Positions 1 through 9,242 are shown, numbered from the stretch's first letter. The stretch is 64,000 nt of DNA from Mycobacterium sp. AT1 (GCF_002043095.1 NZ_MVOC01000055.1:1-64000), one strand, 5' to 3'. The notes: generated by a model not told the origin, from the sequence alone. Program-made: numbers and translations.

Positions 1-144
1 CCCCCGGCGTTGGACACCGGCCAGGTCCGGGTCAACGACTACCACCGCCCAGAACGGCTGTACCGGCCACCGGATGCCGAGCCGGACGCACCGTCGGCCG
101 AAGACGACCTCAGACCCGGAGGCCCCGAGCCCAACGCGGCCTAG
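1..144 (+). CDS. 3' end of an unidentified gene
   Basis: The window opens inside an open frame that reads to a TAG at 142-144. The visible 47 residues are hydrophilic and rich in proline, aspartate and glutamate, as in a disordered C-terminal tail. I do not recognise the family. The stop lies 45 bases before the ligD start on the same strand, so the two could be co-transcribed. The tail is not the lysine-rich end expected of mycobacterial Ku, which neighbours ligD in M. tuberculosis. Confidence 0.5.
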   Translation, partial: PPALDTGQVRVNDYHRPERLYRPPDAEPDAPSAEDDLRPGGPEPNAA

Positions 145-189
145 CCGGCCGGAAGTTCACCCGCGGGAAGTCGCGGGTAATACGGTCAC

Positions 190-2457
190 GTGGTGGAGCG
201 CTGTGGGCGGGTGAAGCTGACCAACCCCGACAAGGTGCTGTATCCGGCCACGGGCACGACGAAGGCGGAGATCTTCGAGTACTACGTCGCGATCGCCGAC
301 GTCATGGTGCCGCACATCGCGGGTCGGCCCGTCACCCGCAAGCGTTGGCCCAATGGCGTGGGGGAGTCGGAGTTCTTCGAGAAGCAATTGGCGTCGTCGG
401 CCCCGGAGTGGCTAGAGCGCGGCACCGTCGTACACAAGTCGGGCAGCACCACCTACCCGATCGTCGACACCCGCGAGGGGCTGGCCTGGCTCGCGCAGCA
501 AGCGTCCCTGGAAGTGCACGTCCCGCAGTGGCGGTTCGTGGGAACCGAGCCCGGACCGGCGACGCGGATCGTGTTCGACCTCGACCCCGGTGACGACGTG
601 ACCTTTCGTCAACTCTGCGAAGTCGCCCAAGAGGTCCGGGGACTGATCACCGACATCGGTCTGACCACCTTCCCGTTGACCAGCGGCAGCAAGGGCCTGC
701 ACCTGTATGTGCCGCTGCAGGAACCGATCAGCAGCTCCGGTGCGTCGACGCTGGCCAAGCGCATCGCCCAGCAGCTCGAGAAGACGATGCCCAAACAGGT
801 CACTGCGACGATGACCAAGAGCCTGCGCGCCGGCAAGGTGTTCGTCGACTGGAGTCAGAACAGCGCCGCCAAGACCACGATCGCGCCGTACTCGATGCGG
901 GGCAGGGACGAGCCCACCGTCGCCGCGCCTCGCGCGTGGGACGAAATCGAAGACCCCGACCTGCGGCACCTCCGTTTCGAAGAAGTGCTGGAACGCGTTG
1001 CCGCCCAAGGCGATCTGCTCGAACCGCTCGACGACCTGGTCCCGCTGCCAGACAAGCTGACGACCTACCGCAGCATGCGTGACGCGGGCAAGACGCGAGA
1101 ACCGGTGCCGCAAACGTCGCCGACCGTCGGCAACGACGACACCTTCGTGATCCAGGAACATCACGCGCGACGGCTGCACTACGACTTCCGGCTCGAACGC
1201 AACGGCGTGCTGGTGTCGTGGGCGGTGCCCAAGAACCTGCCCGAGAAGACCTCGGTCAACCACCTTGCGGTGCACACCGAAGACCATCCGCTGGAGTACG
1301 CCACCTTCGAGGGCTCGATTCCCAAGGGCGAGTACGGCGGTGGTGAGGTCATCGTCTGGGATTCCGGCACCTACGAGGCCGAGAAGTTCCGCGACAACCC
1401 ACCCGACGGGCCCGAGAAGGGAGGGGAGGTGATCGTCACGCTGCACGGCAGCAAGGTCTCGGGGCGGTACGCGCTGATCCAGACGGGTGGCAAGAACTGG
1501 CTGGCGCACCGGATGAAGGAGCAGCCGCAGCCCACCCCCGAGGACGTCAAACCCATGCTCGCCACGCACGGTTCGGTGTCGCGGCTCACGAAGGTGGTAT
1601 GGGCGTTCGAGGGCAAGTGGGACGGCTACCGGCTGCTGGTGGACGCCGACCACGGCGCGCTGAAGTTGCATTCGCGCAGCGGCCGCGACGTCACCGGTGA
1701 GTACCCGCAACTGAAGGCGCTGGCGGCCGACCTGGCCGATCATCACGTCACGCTGGACGGCGAGGTCGTCGCGCTCGATGACGCGGGCGTGCCGAACTTC
1801 GGTCTGATGCAGAACCGGGCCCGGTCGACGCGAATCGAGTTCTGGGCCTTCGACATCCTGCAGCTCGACGGTCGATCGCTGTTGCGCGCCAAGTACTCCG
1901 ACCGGCGCAAGCTGCTCGAGACGCTGGCCAAGGGCGGCGGTCTGATCGTGCCCGAACAGCTGAGCGGTGACGGCCCCGAGGCGCTCGAGCACGCGCGTGC
2001 CAAGCGGTGGGAGGGCGTCGTCGCGAAGAAGCGGGATTCCACGTATCAGCCAGGCAGGCGGTCGCAGTCGTGGATCAAGGACAAGCTGTGGCTCACGCAA
2101 GAGGTGGTGATCGGCGGCTGGCGTGCGGGGGAGGGCGGCCGCACCAGCGGGATCGGCGCACTGATGATCGGCGTGCCCGAGGGTGAGGGCCTGGCGTTCG
2201 CGGGCCGGGTCGGCACCGGGTTCACCGACAAGGACCTTGCGGCGCTGAAGAAGACGCTCGCGCCGTTGCGCACCGATGAATCACCATTCAACACAAGGCT
2301 TTCCGGGATCGACGCCAGGGGTGTGACGTTCGTCGAACCCACGCTGGTTGGGGAGGTGCGGTATAGCGAGCGCACGTCCGACGGCCGGCTCCGACACCCC
2401 AGTTGGCGCGGTATGCGACCGGACAAGAGTCCGGACGAGGTGGTCTGGGAAGAGTAA
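190..2457 (+). CDS. ligD: Multifunctional ATP-dependent DNA ligase LigD
   Basis: LigD performs end-processing and ligation in bacterial non-homologous end joining together with Ku. The 755 residues carry the three mycobacterial modules in order: an N-terminal primase-like polymerase (about 1-290) with the DLD metal pair at D130 and D132, a central 3'-phosphoesterase (about 310-450) with the HHARRLHYDFRLE segment, and a C-terminal ligase (about 450-755) whose nucleotidyl-lysine is K476 in EGKWDGYRL. Length and sequence closely match Rv0938 (759 aa). The GTG at 190 is followed at once by a second GTG, and either could initiate. A Ku gene is not visible in the window. Confidence 0.97.
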   Translation: MVERCGRVKLTNPDKVLYPATGTTKAEIFEYYVAIADVMVPHIAGRPVTRKRWPNGVGESEFFEKQLASSAPEWLERGTVVHKSGSTTYPIVDTREGLAWLAQQASLEVHVPQWRFVGTEPGPATRIVFDLDPGDDVTFRQLCEVAQEVRGLITDIGLTTFPLTSGSKGLHLYVPLQEPISSSGASTLAKRIAQQLEKTMPKQVTATMTKSLRAGKVFVDWSQNSAAKTTIAPYSMRGRDEPTVAAPRAWDEIEDPDLRHLRFEEVLERVAAQGDLLEPLDDLVPLPDKLTTYRSMRDAGKTREPVPQTSPTVGNDDTFVIQEHHARRLHYDFRLERNGVLVSWAVPKNLPEKTSVNHLAVHTEDHPLEYATFEGSIPKGEYGGGEVIVWDSGTYEAEKFRDNPPDGPEKGGEVIVTLHGSKVSGRYALIQTGGKNWLAHRMKEQPQPTPEDVKPMLATHGSVSRLTKVVWAFEGKWDGYRLLVDADHGALKLHSRSGRDVTGEYPQLKALAADLADHHVTLDGEVVALDDAGVPNFGLMQNRARSTRIEFWAFDILQLDGRSLLRAKYSDRRKLLETLAKGGGLIVPEQLSGDGPEALEHARAKRWEGVVAKKRDSTYQPGRRSQSWIKDKLWLTQEVVIGGWRAGEGGRTSGIGALMIGVPEGEGLAFAGRVGTGFTDKDLAALKKTLAPLRTDESPFNTRLSGIDARGVTFVEPTLVGEVRYSERTSDGRLRHPSWRGMRPDKSPDEVVWEE

Positions 2458-2475
2458 AGCAGCCGGCGCGGGATG

Positions 2476-3117
2476 TCAGTTGGGCCGGGGTGGCCGATCG
2501 GTGACTGTCCGCAACGAATGCAGGACATAGCGGTGCATCTCGTGCTCGGGGAGATAGGGGACGTCCCGCAAGGTCGCCGTGCGTTCCTGGAAACGCTCGT
2601 CGGAGTCATCCAGCGCCAGCACACCGGTCGCCGAATCGCTGACGCTGAACCCGGTCACCGAGATGGCGATGTCGTCGAACGCCGCTTCGGTGTCTGCATA
2701 GCGCCCGGGGCCTTCGTTCAGCCGCTCCAACAACTCCAGTGGCTCGAGACCGCGTAGTGCGAAGACGTTCCTGCCGTCGAGGAACAGCGGGTGTCGTGGG
2801 CCGGCGGGCATGATTTCGCAGAGGCGGTCGGCCTCATACCGCAGCACGAGGTCACCCCGTGTTTCGGTCACGCTGTCTGCGGGTGGGCCGTTGTCCGCGT
2901 ACTCGGCGATGAAGGCCTGCTTCTCGTCGTCGCTCATCGCGTCGCCGAACATCGCCAGCGTCTCGCGCAGCATGTCGTCGGCGACGCGATCAGCACCGCG
3001 ACCGGTGACGGTGCCGTACGTCGCCGACAGTGAATCCACCTGTGCCGGAGACATGCCGAACTCGAGCCGGCCCAACCCCTCGAGGGGATGTATGGTCCAG
3101 TCTGTTTCTGCCGACAT
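2476..3117 (-). CDS. Conserved hypothetical protein, 213 aa
   Basis: This is a soluble acidic protein without signal peptide or membrane segment. It begins with a short segment, LEGLGRLEFGMSPAQVD, that resembles the start of small phosphatase- or immunity-like proteins, but I cannot place it in a named family. It is convergent with ligD, with 18 bases between the stop codons. The ATG has only weak Shine-Dalgarno complementarity. The 208 bases upstream of it show no gene or clear structure. No function is proposed. Confidence 0.7.
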   Translation of the reverse strand: MSAETDWTIHPLEGLGRLEFGMSPAQVDSLSATYGTVTGRGADRVADDMLRETLAMFGDAMSDDEKQAFIAEYADNGPPADSVTETRGDLVLRYEADRLCEIMPAGPRHPLFLDGRNVFALRGLEPLELLERLNEGPGRYADTEAAFDDIAISVTGFSVSDSATGVLALDDSDERFQERTATLRDVPYLPEHEMHRYVLHSLRTVTDRPPRPN

Positions 3118-3325
3118 CGTGGTTACCAGAATGCCACGGCGCAGCCCAGTGCCGAGGCCTTCGCGGCATCGGCTCGGCTTACACTCGAAAATTCAACTCC
3201 GCCAGTCAGTGTGAGAGCCACACGGCGTTCCGGATGACGAAGGCACCGCCACCACGCACTGGGCCGCCGGGCGTCAAGGTTTCACAACCGGTCGCCGCGT
3301 CGTCCTTCTCGTGGTGGGTGGTGCG

Positions 3326-4549
3326 CTAGCAGGATGAATTCGAAAGACGCTGTTCAAGTGCGGTGTCGAGCCAATCAAAGATGGTCTGATGTGCTCGCGA
3401 CATGGCACCCATGTGGCTGTGCTCGCCCGCCCCCTCGGCTTCGGTCAGGGTGACCAGGGTGACATCGGCGGCTGTCATGGCGTTCGCCGCACGCAGCGGT
3501 TCGCCCGAGAGGAACTGGTCGTGTTCGGCGTCGAGCACCAACACGGCAGCGGTGATCTGCTCGGCGACGCCGGCAAGGGTGTAGTCCCGGAAGGCGCGTG
3601 GCACGTCGGTCAGCGAGGTGCGTCCCATGACCCAGAGTCCGTTGCGCAACGCCCAGCGCAGTTGGGTGTTGTGCATCATCAACATGGACAGAACGGGAAT
3701 CGCCGCCGCGTCGTTGCCCTCGTCGATCCAGGCCCGGACGAACGGCGGGAGCGCGTTGACGATCGCGGCGTGGAAGTCGTAGATGCCGTCGTCAAGCACC
3801 ACGGCGGCCACACGGTCGTCAAAGGCCGCCGCTCGCGCCACCAAGTATCCGCCGAGGCTGTACCCGAACAGGGTGATCTGTGTGGGCGCGATTTCGGGCC
3901 GAGTCAGGGCGAAGTCGATCACCGGGGTGATCACGGCCTCCCAGTCCGGTCGCATCACCAGGCGTTGCTCGCGTAGGGCAGCGCCCTGGCCCGGGCCGTC
4001 GACGGCCAGGACGTTGAAGCCGCGGGCCAGCGCCGCCGCGGCAATGGCAAAGTACGACTCCTCCAGTGTGGAGTCGTAGCCGCTGGTGTAAATGATTGTG
4101 GGACGCGGATTTCCGGAGTCGTCGACCAGATAGAGGTAGCCAGGTAGTGTCGTGTCCTCGTAGGGGATGCGGATGGCCTCGAACCCGAAGTCGAACAGTT
4201 CCATGGCCGTGACGAAGGTGTCGCGCGAGCGGCGCGAGAGATCGAGCACTTCGGGGTCTTCGGTCGGAGCATCGCGGCGGAAGAACTCGGCGGTGCGGTA
4301 GTAATTGGAGGCTCGAAGAAGTGCCTCACGTGCGCTGACGTGATGTCCACCGGCCGCTGATTCGAGGCCAAGAGCGTGAACCCGGGCGGCCGTCGCCTTC
4401 CATTCGCGATGCCACGCATCTTCGTCTCCTTCGGGAATGGCGCCTGCAGTCATGATGACCTCGCCGAGATCGGCGCCGCCGTAGTTGGCAAAGCCAGTGG
4501 CTCGCAAGGTCTCGAACGAAAATGACTCGTCTTGGAACAGAAATTTCAT
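3326..4549 (-). CDS. Alpha/beta hydrolase of the dihydropseudooxynicotine-hydrolase/FrsA type
   Basis: A 407-residue cytosolic hydrolase. A helical N-terminal cap (about 1-140) precedes the alpha/beta core, which has the nucleophile elbow GYSLGG near residue 230, an acid in VLDAEHDQF and a late histidine in GEHSHMG. This layout is that of esterases and C-C hydrolases such as 2,6-dihydropseudooxynicotine hydrolase. The substrate cannot be read from sequence. The start is well supported by an AGGAGAAG sequence directly upstream. It is divergent from a TetR gene and shares with it an intergenic region holding two inverted repeats, so it is probably repressed by that regulator and induced by its substrate. 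Confidence 0.85.
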   Translation of the reverse strand: MKFLFQDESFSFETLRATGFANYGGADLGEVIMTAGAIPEGDEDAWHREWKATAARVHALGLESAAGGHHVSAREALLRASNYYRTAEFFRRDAPTEDPEVLDLSRRSRDTFVTAMELFDFGFEAIRIPYEDTTLPGYLYLVDDSGNPRPTIIYTSGYDSTLEESYFAIAAAALARGFNVLAVDGPGQGAALREQRLVMRPDWEAVITPVIDFALTRPEIAPTQITLFGYSLGGYLVARAAAFDDRVAAVVLDDGIYDFHAAIVNALPPFVRAWIDEGNDAAAIPVLSMLMMHNTQLRWALRNGLWVMGRTSLTDVPRAFRDYTLAGVAEQITAAVLVLDAEHDQFLSGEPLRAANAMTAADVTLVTLTEAEGAGEHSHMGAMSRAHQTIFDWLDTALEQRLSNSSC

Positions 4550-4567
4550 GGCTTCTCCTTAACGAAA

Positions 4568-4585
4568 CGGAACGGTTGCGTCTCG
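4568..4585. promoter_or_regulatory. Imperfect TetR-type operator candidate
   Basis: CGGAAC, six bases, then GTCTCG. The left half is identical to the stronger site at 4607-4624 and the right half matches it at four of six bases. It lies 19 bases upstream of the hydrolase start. Confidence 0.4.
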
Positions 4586-4606
4586 CCTGTCTACATGAAC
4601 TCTAAA

Positions 4607-4624
4607 CGGAACGCAACTGTTCCG
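4607..4624. promoter_or_regulatory. Perfect inverted repeat, TetR-type operator candidate
   Basis: CGGAAC, six bases, GTTCCG: a perfect dyad between the divergent hydrolase and TetR genes, 20 bases before the TetR ATG. The position suits autorepression and control of the hydrolase. Confidence 0.6.
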
Positions 4625-4644
4625 CCTGCGGTTACGATGTGGGC

Positions 4645-5265
4645 ATGGCGGATGGTCGATTTCCCAAGAAGCGCACGTCAGGCGGTCCAGTGCTACAGGC
4701 AGACGTGACCGATGCGATAACGTCTGCGTTCTTCGAAGAGCTGGCGCGAGTGGGCTACGGTCGACTGTCTCTGGACGCTGTAGCCAAGCGCGCCGGGGTC
4801 GGGAAAGCCGCGATCTACCGACGCTGGCGCTCCAAGCTCGACGTCACGGTGACGCTCGTCGCCGGGTTCGCGCTGGCGGCAATCGACGTGCCGGACACCG
4901 GAAATCTGCTCGGCGATGTCAGGTCGTACTTGGACAACGGTCGCGCGGCGTTGTCGCACCCGCTGGCGCGCCTCATCATTCCGGACATGATCGCCGAAGC
5001 GACTCGAAATCCGGAGCTGGCCGCGGTGTTGGCCGAACACGTTCGCGACCCACGGCGCGCCAAGGCCGCGGAACTGTTCGAGCGGGCCGTCCGCCGAGGT
5101 GAGTTGCCACCTCACACCGATCTCACCGTGGCAATGGATCTGATTGCCGGCCCGCTGTATTGGCGTCAGGCGGTGATGCAGATGCCCGTCGATGACGCCT
5201 ACTGCGAACAACTCGCCGCGGCCATCGTCGCTGCCATCTCCCCGCGCGAGCCCGAAGCGCCCTAG
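4645..5265 (+). CDS. TetR/AcrR family transcriptional regulator
   Basis: A dimeric DNA-binding repressor of about 206 residues. The N-terminal helix-turn-helix is clear (LSLDAVAKRAGVGKAAIYRRW, slightly trimmed here: core AKRAGVGKAAIYRRW), followed by a ligand-binding domain resembling the TetR_C_11/16 group. A GTG two codons upstream (4639) is an alternative start, and neither start has a strong ribosome site. It is divergent from the hydrolase at 3326-4549, and the intervening 95 bases carry two related inverted repeats, so local control of that gene is the natural inference. Confidence 0.9.
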   Translation: MADGRFPKKRTSGGPVLQADVTDAITSAFFEELARVGYGRLSLDAVAKRAGVGKAAIYRRWRSKLDVTVTLVAGFALAAIDVPDTGNLLGDVRSYLDNGRAALSHPLARLIIPDMIAEATRNPELAAVLAEHVRDPRRAKAAELFERAVRRGELPPHTDLTVAMDLIAGPLYWRQAVMQMPVDDAYCEQLAAAIVAAISPREPEAP

Positions 5266-5359
5266 GCGTCAACCCTTGCAGGAGTGCGTAACTCGAATCT
5301 CCTTCGCTTGCCGCGCCGCATAGCCGGCAGCCCTGGCTGCGAGATCGCGTTCCGCGACG

Positions 5360-5537
5360 ACTCGTGGACGTCGACGCAACCGGCCTGCTACCGCAGCACG
5401 ACACGTTCGGTCGGCAGCTTGGCTGGCCTTCGAGATCGTCGGAGAGGTGGCACGCGGTCCTGGTGTTGACGTCTGCGGACTTGTCCTATGCCACCGGTTC
5501 GGTGCTGGCCCTCGACGGCGGTCGCACCCTCGTCTGA
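5360..5537 (+). pseudogene. Relic of a short-chain dehydrogenase
   Basis: From 5463 the frame reads VLTSADLSYATGSVLALDGG and ends in a TGA at 5535-5537. That is the typical C-terminal signature of an SDR enzyme (TGS.L.vDGG). Just upstream a different frame reads EIVGEVARG, which would join it after a one-base frameshift. Further up, VDVDATGL resembles the middle of an SDR. No intact start, Gly-rich cofactor motif or YxxxK can be found, so this is a decayed remnant with an internal deletion and frameshift. It overlaps the 3' end of the opposite-strand gene at 5486-6472. Confidence 0.5.
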
Positions 5538-6472
5538 TCACCCCGATGGTCGGCGCCGAGCGCGTCGCGCATTCGGATGAGTTGAGCGTCGCGCCACCGG
5601 ACCCGCTCATCCCAGTCGTCGAGGTCCAGCAGCGCCCGGCGCTGCGCGGTCACCTCGGCCACCAACTCGGGCGCCCACGGATCGTGTTGTCCGCGTTCGG
5701 CACCCATGCGCTCGTACGCCGGGCCCATCTTCACGGCGTGGGACTCGATGCCGCCGCGGGTGTTCAGGTCGGACGTCTCGAACGGGCCGATCACGGCCCA
5801 GCGGCGGCCCAACCCGCTGCGCACCACCTCGTCGACGTCGTCCACGCTCGCGACACCGTCGCGGACCAGGCAGTACGCCTCCCGCAGCAGTGCGCCCTGA
5901 AGACGGTTGAACAGGAAGCCCTCTACCTCGCGGCGCACCAGCACTGGCCGAAGCCCGGCGGCGCGGTACACCTCGGTCGTCCGCTCGGTGATGGCCTCGG
6001 AGGTCACGGGGGACGGCACCACCTCGACGACGGGCAGTAGGTAGGGCGGGTTTCCCGGATGGCCGACCAGGATGCGCTCGGCGACGGCATCGTCGAGCCC
6101 GTCGGCGATCCGGCTCGCCACGATCGCCGAGCTCGAGCTGGCCAACGGCACGTCGGCACCGGTCCGGGTGGCGGCCTGCTGCAACAACTCTCGCTTCAGT
6201 TCGACCCGCTCGGGCGCACACTCCTGGACGAAACCGGAACCCGTGACCGCGACGTCGAGATCGGAGGTGAACCGGACCCGCGCCGCGGCGTCGTCAGTGC
6301 CGGTGAACTGCCGCAGCCGTTCCCGAAGGTCCGCCCCGGCCCGGGGGAGGGCGTCGTCGAACGGATCGTATACCGAGACGTCGAAACCGTTGCACGCGAA
6401 CAGGATCGCAAACGACACCCCGATGGACCCCGCGCCGAGGACGGCCACGGGCGGCGTGCTCACAGCTGCCAC
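5486..6472 (-). CDS. Lambda-crystallin/L-gulonate 3-dehydrogenase-like 3-hydroxyacid dehydrogenase
   Basis: An NAD-dependent oxidoreductase of the 3-hydroxyacyl-CoA dehydrogenase superfamily. It has an N-terminal Rossmann fold (GAGSIG about 15-20), the catalytic-region motif GHPGNPPYLLPVVEVVP (about 135-150) and the C-terminal helical domain with EGFLFNRLQ and GPFETSDLN. The GNPPY stretch and GPFET are typical of the CRYL1 branch rather than of true fatty-acid HADH. The last 20 or so residues are read antisense through the SDR relic, so the natural C-terminus may have been replaced. Its start overlaps the iron alcohol dehydrogenase by 13 bases, making it the third gene of an operon that starts at 9242. 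Confidence 0.85.
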   Translation of the reverse strand: MAAVSTPPVAVLGAGSIGVSFAILFACNGFDVSVYDPFDDALPRAGADLRERLRQFTGTDDAAARVRFTSDLDVAVTGSGFVQECAPERVELKRELLQQAATRTGADVPLASSSSAIVASRIADGLDDAVAERILVGHPGNPPYLLPVVEVVPSPVTSEAITERTTEVYRAAGLRPVLVRREVEGFLFNRLQGALLREAYCLVRDGVASVDDVDEVVRSGLGRRWAVIGPFETSDLNTRGGIESHAVKMGPAYERMGAERGQHDPWAPELVAEVTAQRRALLDLDDWDERVRWRDAQLIRMRDALGADHRGDQTRVRPPSRASTEPVA

Positions 6473-7725
6473 CAGCTCCGGTCGCCGTCGTAGCCGCGCT
6501 CGAGGATCGACGTCACCGATTCCACGGTCAACTCGCGGGGGTTGTTGGCAGTCAGCCGGGTGGCGAGCATCGCCTGCTTGGCGACGAAGCCGAAGTTCGC
6601 CGGCTGCAGCCCGAGCGTGCGGAGATCCAACGGCGCGCCCAGCGTCTCGAGGATGGCCTCGATGCGTTCGATGGCCGCTCGCGCCTGCGTCTCTTCGGGA
6701 TCCGACGCGCCTGCCACCCCGAGGATGCGGCCGATCTCGGCGAACTCCGGAACCCGGGTCGGCAAGTTGTAGCGCATGACGTAGGGCAGCAGGGCGCTGA
6801 TGCCGAAGCCGTGCGGGGTGTGGGTGAGGTTGCCGATGGGGGACTGAATCGCATGTGCGCCAGCGGTTCCCGCGGTGTTGATCGCCATGCCCGCGCAGTA
6901 CGCACCGAACAGCGTGTTCGACCTCGCGTCGAGGTTCGTCGGATCGGCGGCCACGGCGGGCAACGAGTCGTTCAGCAGCGCAAGGCCGTTGCGGGCGTAG
7001 ACGTCGGCGAGGAGGTTCTTGCCCGCGTACAGCGTGGTGGCCAGCTGGTCGGCATCGGGGTTCTTCGCACGACCGGTGAACGCCTCGATCAGATGTGAGA
7101 GGGCATCGGCCCCCGACGCCGCCGTCAGCCCCGGCGGGCAGGTCAGCGTGAGCTCCGGGTCGACGATCGCCGCGTACGCCTCCAGGAACGGACTGGCGAC
7201 CCCGACCTTCATACCCTGCTCCTCGTCCAAGACCACCGAGATGCAGGTGACTTCGGCACCGGTGCCGCCGGTGGTGGGCACGGTGATCACCGGGATTCCT
7301 GGCCCTGGGACCAGGAACTGACCGTAGTAGTCGCGGACGTCGCCGCCGTGCGTGAGCACCGCCGAGGCGACCTTGGCCAGGTCCATGCAGGATCCGCCAC
7401 CGATGCCGACGATCGCGCCGATGGAGCTGCCCCCGAAGCGCTCGACCACGTCGACGACGTTGCGGCGCGGCAGGTCCGGCTCTGTCCCGTCGTACACCGA
7501 CACCGAAACGCCCTGCTGCTGAATGGCGTCGACGATCTGGACGAATTCCGCGCTGGCCGCCATCCGGGAGTCGGTGATCATCAGCACGCGATCGGCGATC
7601 CCCTGCACCACCCGTGCGATCTGCCTGCGCTGCCCCGGCCCGAAAAGCACCATCGACGGCTGACGTAGCAGCCCGAGGCCCAGATCGTTGACAGTGTGCA
7701 TCGGCGACGCGATCGTGCTGGTCAT
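6460..7725 (-). CDS. Iron-containing alcohol dehydrogenase
   Basis: A group III alcohol dehydrogenase of 421 residues. The nucleotide-binding GGGSCMD lies near residue 107, the PTTGGTGAEVT segment follows, and metal ligands lie in GADALSHLIEAF and in the histidine-rich GAHAIQ...HTPHGFG region. It should interconvert an alcohol and an aldehyde using NAD(P). Its ATGA overlap with the upstream aldehyde dehydrogenase and 13-base overlap with the downstream gene mark one translationally coupled operon. In the locus context it would oxidise the hydroxy-acid or alcohol released from a Baeyer-Villiger ester (inference). Confidence 0.92.
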   Translation of the reverse strand: MTSTIASPMHTVNDLGLGLLRQPSMVLFGPGQRRQIARVVQGIADRVLMITDSRMAASAEFVQIVDAIQQQGVSVSVYDGTEPDLPRRNVVDVVERFGGSSIGAIVGIGGGSCMDLAKVASAVLTHGGDVRDYYGQFLVPGPGIPVITVPTTGGTGAEVTCISVVLDEEQGMKVGVASPFLEAYAAIVDPELTLTCPPGLTAASGADALSHLIEAFTGRAKNPDADQLATTLYAGKNLLADVYARNGLALLNDSLPAVAADPTNLDARSNTLFGAYCAGMAINTAGTAGAHAIQSPIGNLTHTPHGFGISALLPYVMRYNLPTRVPEFAEIGRILGVAGASDPEETQARAAIERIEAILETLGAPLDLRTLGLQPANFGFVAKQAMLATRLTANNPRELTVESVTSILERGYDGDRSWWQL

Positions 7726-9242
7726 GACAGACCTTCTTCCTCGTTGACGGTGAGCGCGAGGTACTTCGGCTCCAGGTAGTCGTGGATGGCGTCGTGTCCG
7801 CCTTCGCGTCCGAGGCCGGAGGCCTTCACGCCGCCGAAGGCCGCCGCAGGGTCGGCCATGATGCCGCGGTTGACGCCGACCATGCCGAAGTCGAGCCGCT
7901 CACTCACGGCGACCGCCCTGGACAGGTCCCTGGTGAACACGTACGCGGCCAGCCCGTACTTGGTGTCGTTGGCGAAGGCGATCGCCTCGGCCGTCGACCC
8001 GACTTCGTACACGGTGGCGATGGGGGCGAACAGTTCTCGGCTGCACAGCTCTTGTGGCCGGTCGTGCACGCGGAACACCGTCGGCTCGAAGAAGTAGCCC
8101 GCGCCGTCGTGGGCGGACCCGCCGACCAACAGTTCGGCACCGGCCGCGCGCAGCGTCTCGACCAGGCCGACGACGGTGTCGCGTTGGCGCTCGGAGATGA
8201 TCGGCCCGACGTCGACGCCCGCCTCGAAGCCGTTGCCGACCACGAGCTGTTTGGTGAGTTCGACGAATCGTTCGGTGAACTGCTCGATTACGTCGGTGTG
8301 CACGATGATGCGGTTGGCCGCGACGCACGCCTGTCCCGCGTTGCGGAACTTCGAGACGACGGCCTGCTGGGCGGCCAGCTCGACGTCGGCGTCGTCGAGC
8401 ACGATGAACGGCCCGTCCCCGCCCAGTTCCATCGAGGTGTTGACGATGCCGGGCGCGGCCTGTTCCAGCAGGGTGGCGCCCACGCCGGTCGACCCGGTGA
8501 AGCTCACCTTGCGCAGGCGTTCGTCGGCCATAAGGGCTGCCGACACCGGGCCCGAATCGGTGGTGTGGACGAGGTTGACCGCGCCGCTGGGAAACCCTGC
8601 CTCGCGCAGGGTTTCGACGAACAGCGCACACGTGAGCGGCGTTTCCTTGGCGGACTTCACGATGACCGGGCAGCCTGCGGCCAGGGCTGCCCCCGCCTTG
8701 CGGGCGATCATCAACATGGGGAAGTTCCACGGCGTGATCAGCAGGGCCGGCCCGACGGGCTGATGCGTGGTGATCACGCGGTAGCCGCCATGAGACGCCG
8801 GCGCCCACGTGCCGTGCAGATGGGCGATCTGCTCGGTGTACCAGAGGAAGAACTCCGCCGACAGCGCGAACTCGGCGCGCGACTCGGTAAGGGGCTTGCC
8901 GCTCTCGGCGGTCATCACGTCGGCGAACTCGGCGGCGCGCGACAGCAGGAGGCCGTGGGCGCGGGTGAACAGGTCGGCGCGATCGCGCGGCGCGACGTGC
9001 CGCCACCGGGACTGCGCGTCGGCGGCCGCATCGAGGGCGGCGATCGCGTCGGCCGGGCCGCCGTCGGACATCTGGGCTATCTCGTTGCCGGTGGCCGGGT
9101 CGAGGACTGCGAATGTCCCTTCGGCAGTGCGCCATTCACCTCCGATGAACAATCCCGTCGGAACACGTCGGCCGTGCACGACCGCAATGTCGGCCTCGGG
9201 GCCGATGGAGGTGGTGGAGAGTCCAGCCAGCGTCGTCGTCAT
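7722..9242 (-). CDS. Aldehyde dehydrogenase, succinate-semialdehyde dehydrogenase-like
   Basis: An NAD(P)-dependent ALDH of 506 residues with general base E272 in MELGGDGPF and catalytic cysteine C306 in GQACVAANR. The N-terminal segment and PWNFP motif are those of the GabD/SSADH branch, which also takes other omega-oxo acids. It is the first gene of the minus-strand operon with the iron alcohol dehydrogenase and CRYL1-like dehydrogenase. An operator-like motif lies 41 bases upstream of its ATG, inside the divergent promoter shared with the AcoR-like regulator. In a ring-ketone pathway it would form the dicarboxylic acid (inference). Confidence 0.92.
   Translation of the reverse strand: MTTTLAGLSTTSIGPEADIAVVHGRRVPTGLFIGGEWRTAEGTFAVLDPATGNEIAQMSDGGPADAIAALDAAADAQSRWRHVAPRDRADLFTRAHGLLLSRAAEFADVMTAESGKPLTESRAEFALSAEFFLWYTEQIAHLHGTWAPASHGGYRVITTHQPVGPALLITPWNFPMLMIARKAGAALAAGCPVIVKSAKETPLTCALFVETLREAGFPSGAVNLVHTTDSGPVSAALMADERLRKVSFTGSTGVGATLLEQAAPGIVNTSMELGGDGPFIVLDDADVELAAQQAVVSKFRNAGQACVAANRIIVHTDVIEQFTERFVELTKQLVVGNGFEAGVDVGPIISERQRDTVVGLVETLRAAGAELLVGGSAHDGAGYFFEPTVFRVHDRPQELCSRELFAPIATVYEVGSTAEAIAFANDTKYGLAAYVFTRDLSRAVAVSERLDFGMVGVNRGIMADPAAAFGGVKASGLGREGGHDAIHDYLEPKYLALTVNEEEGLS

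Noticed and set aside
412..2100. Long minus-strand open frame opposite ligD
   Set aside because: It mirrors the ligD codons, has the Arg/His/Val-rich composition of GC-rich shadow frames and no recognisable domain.
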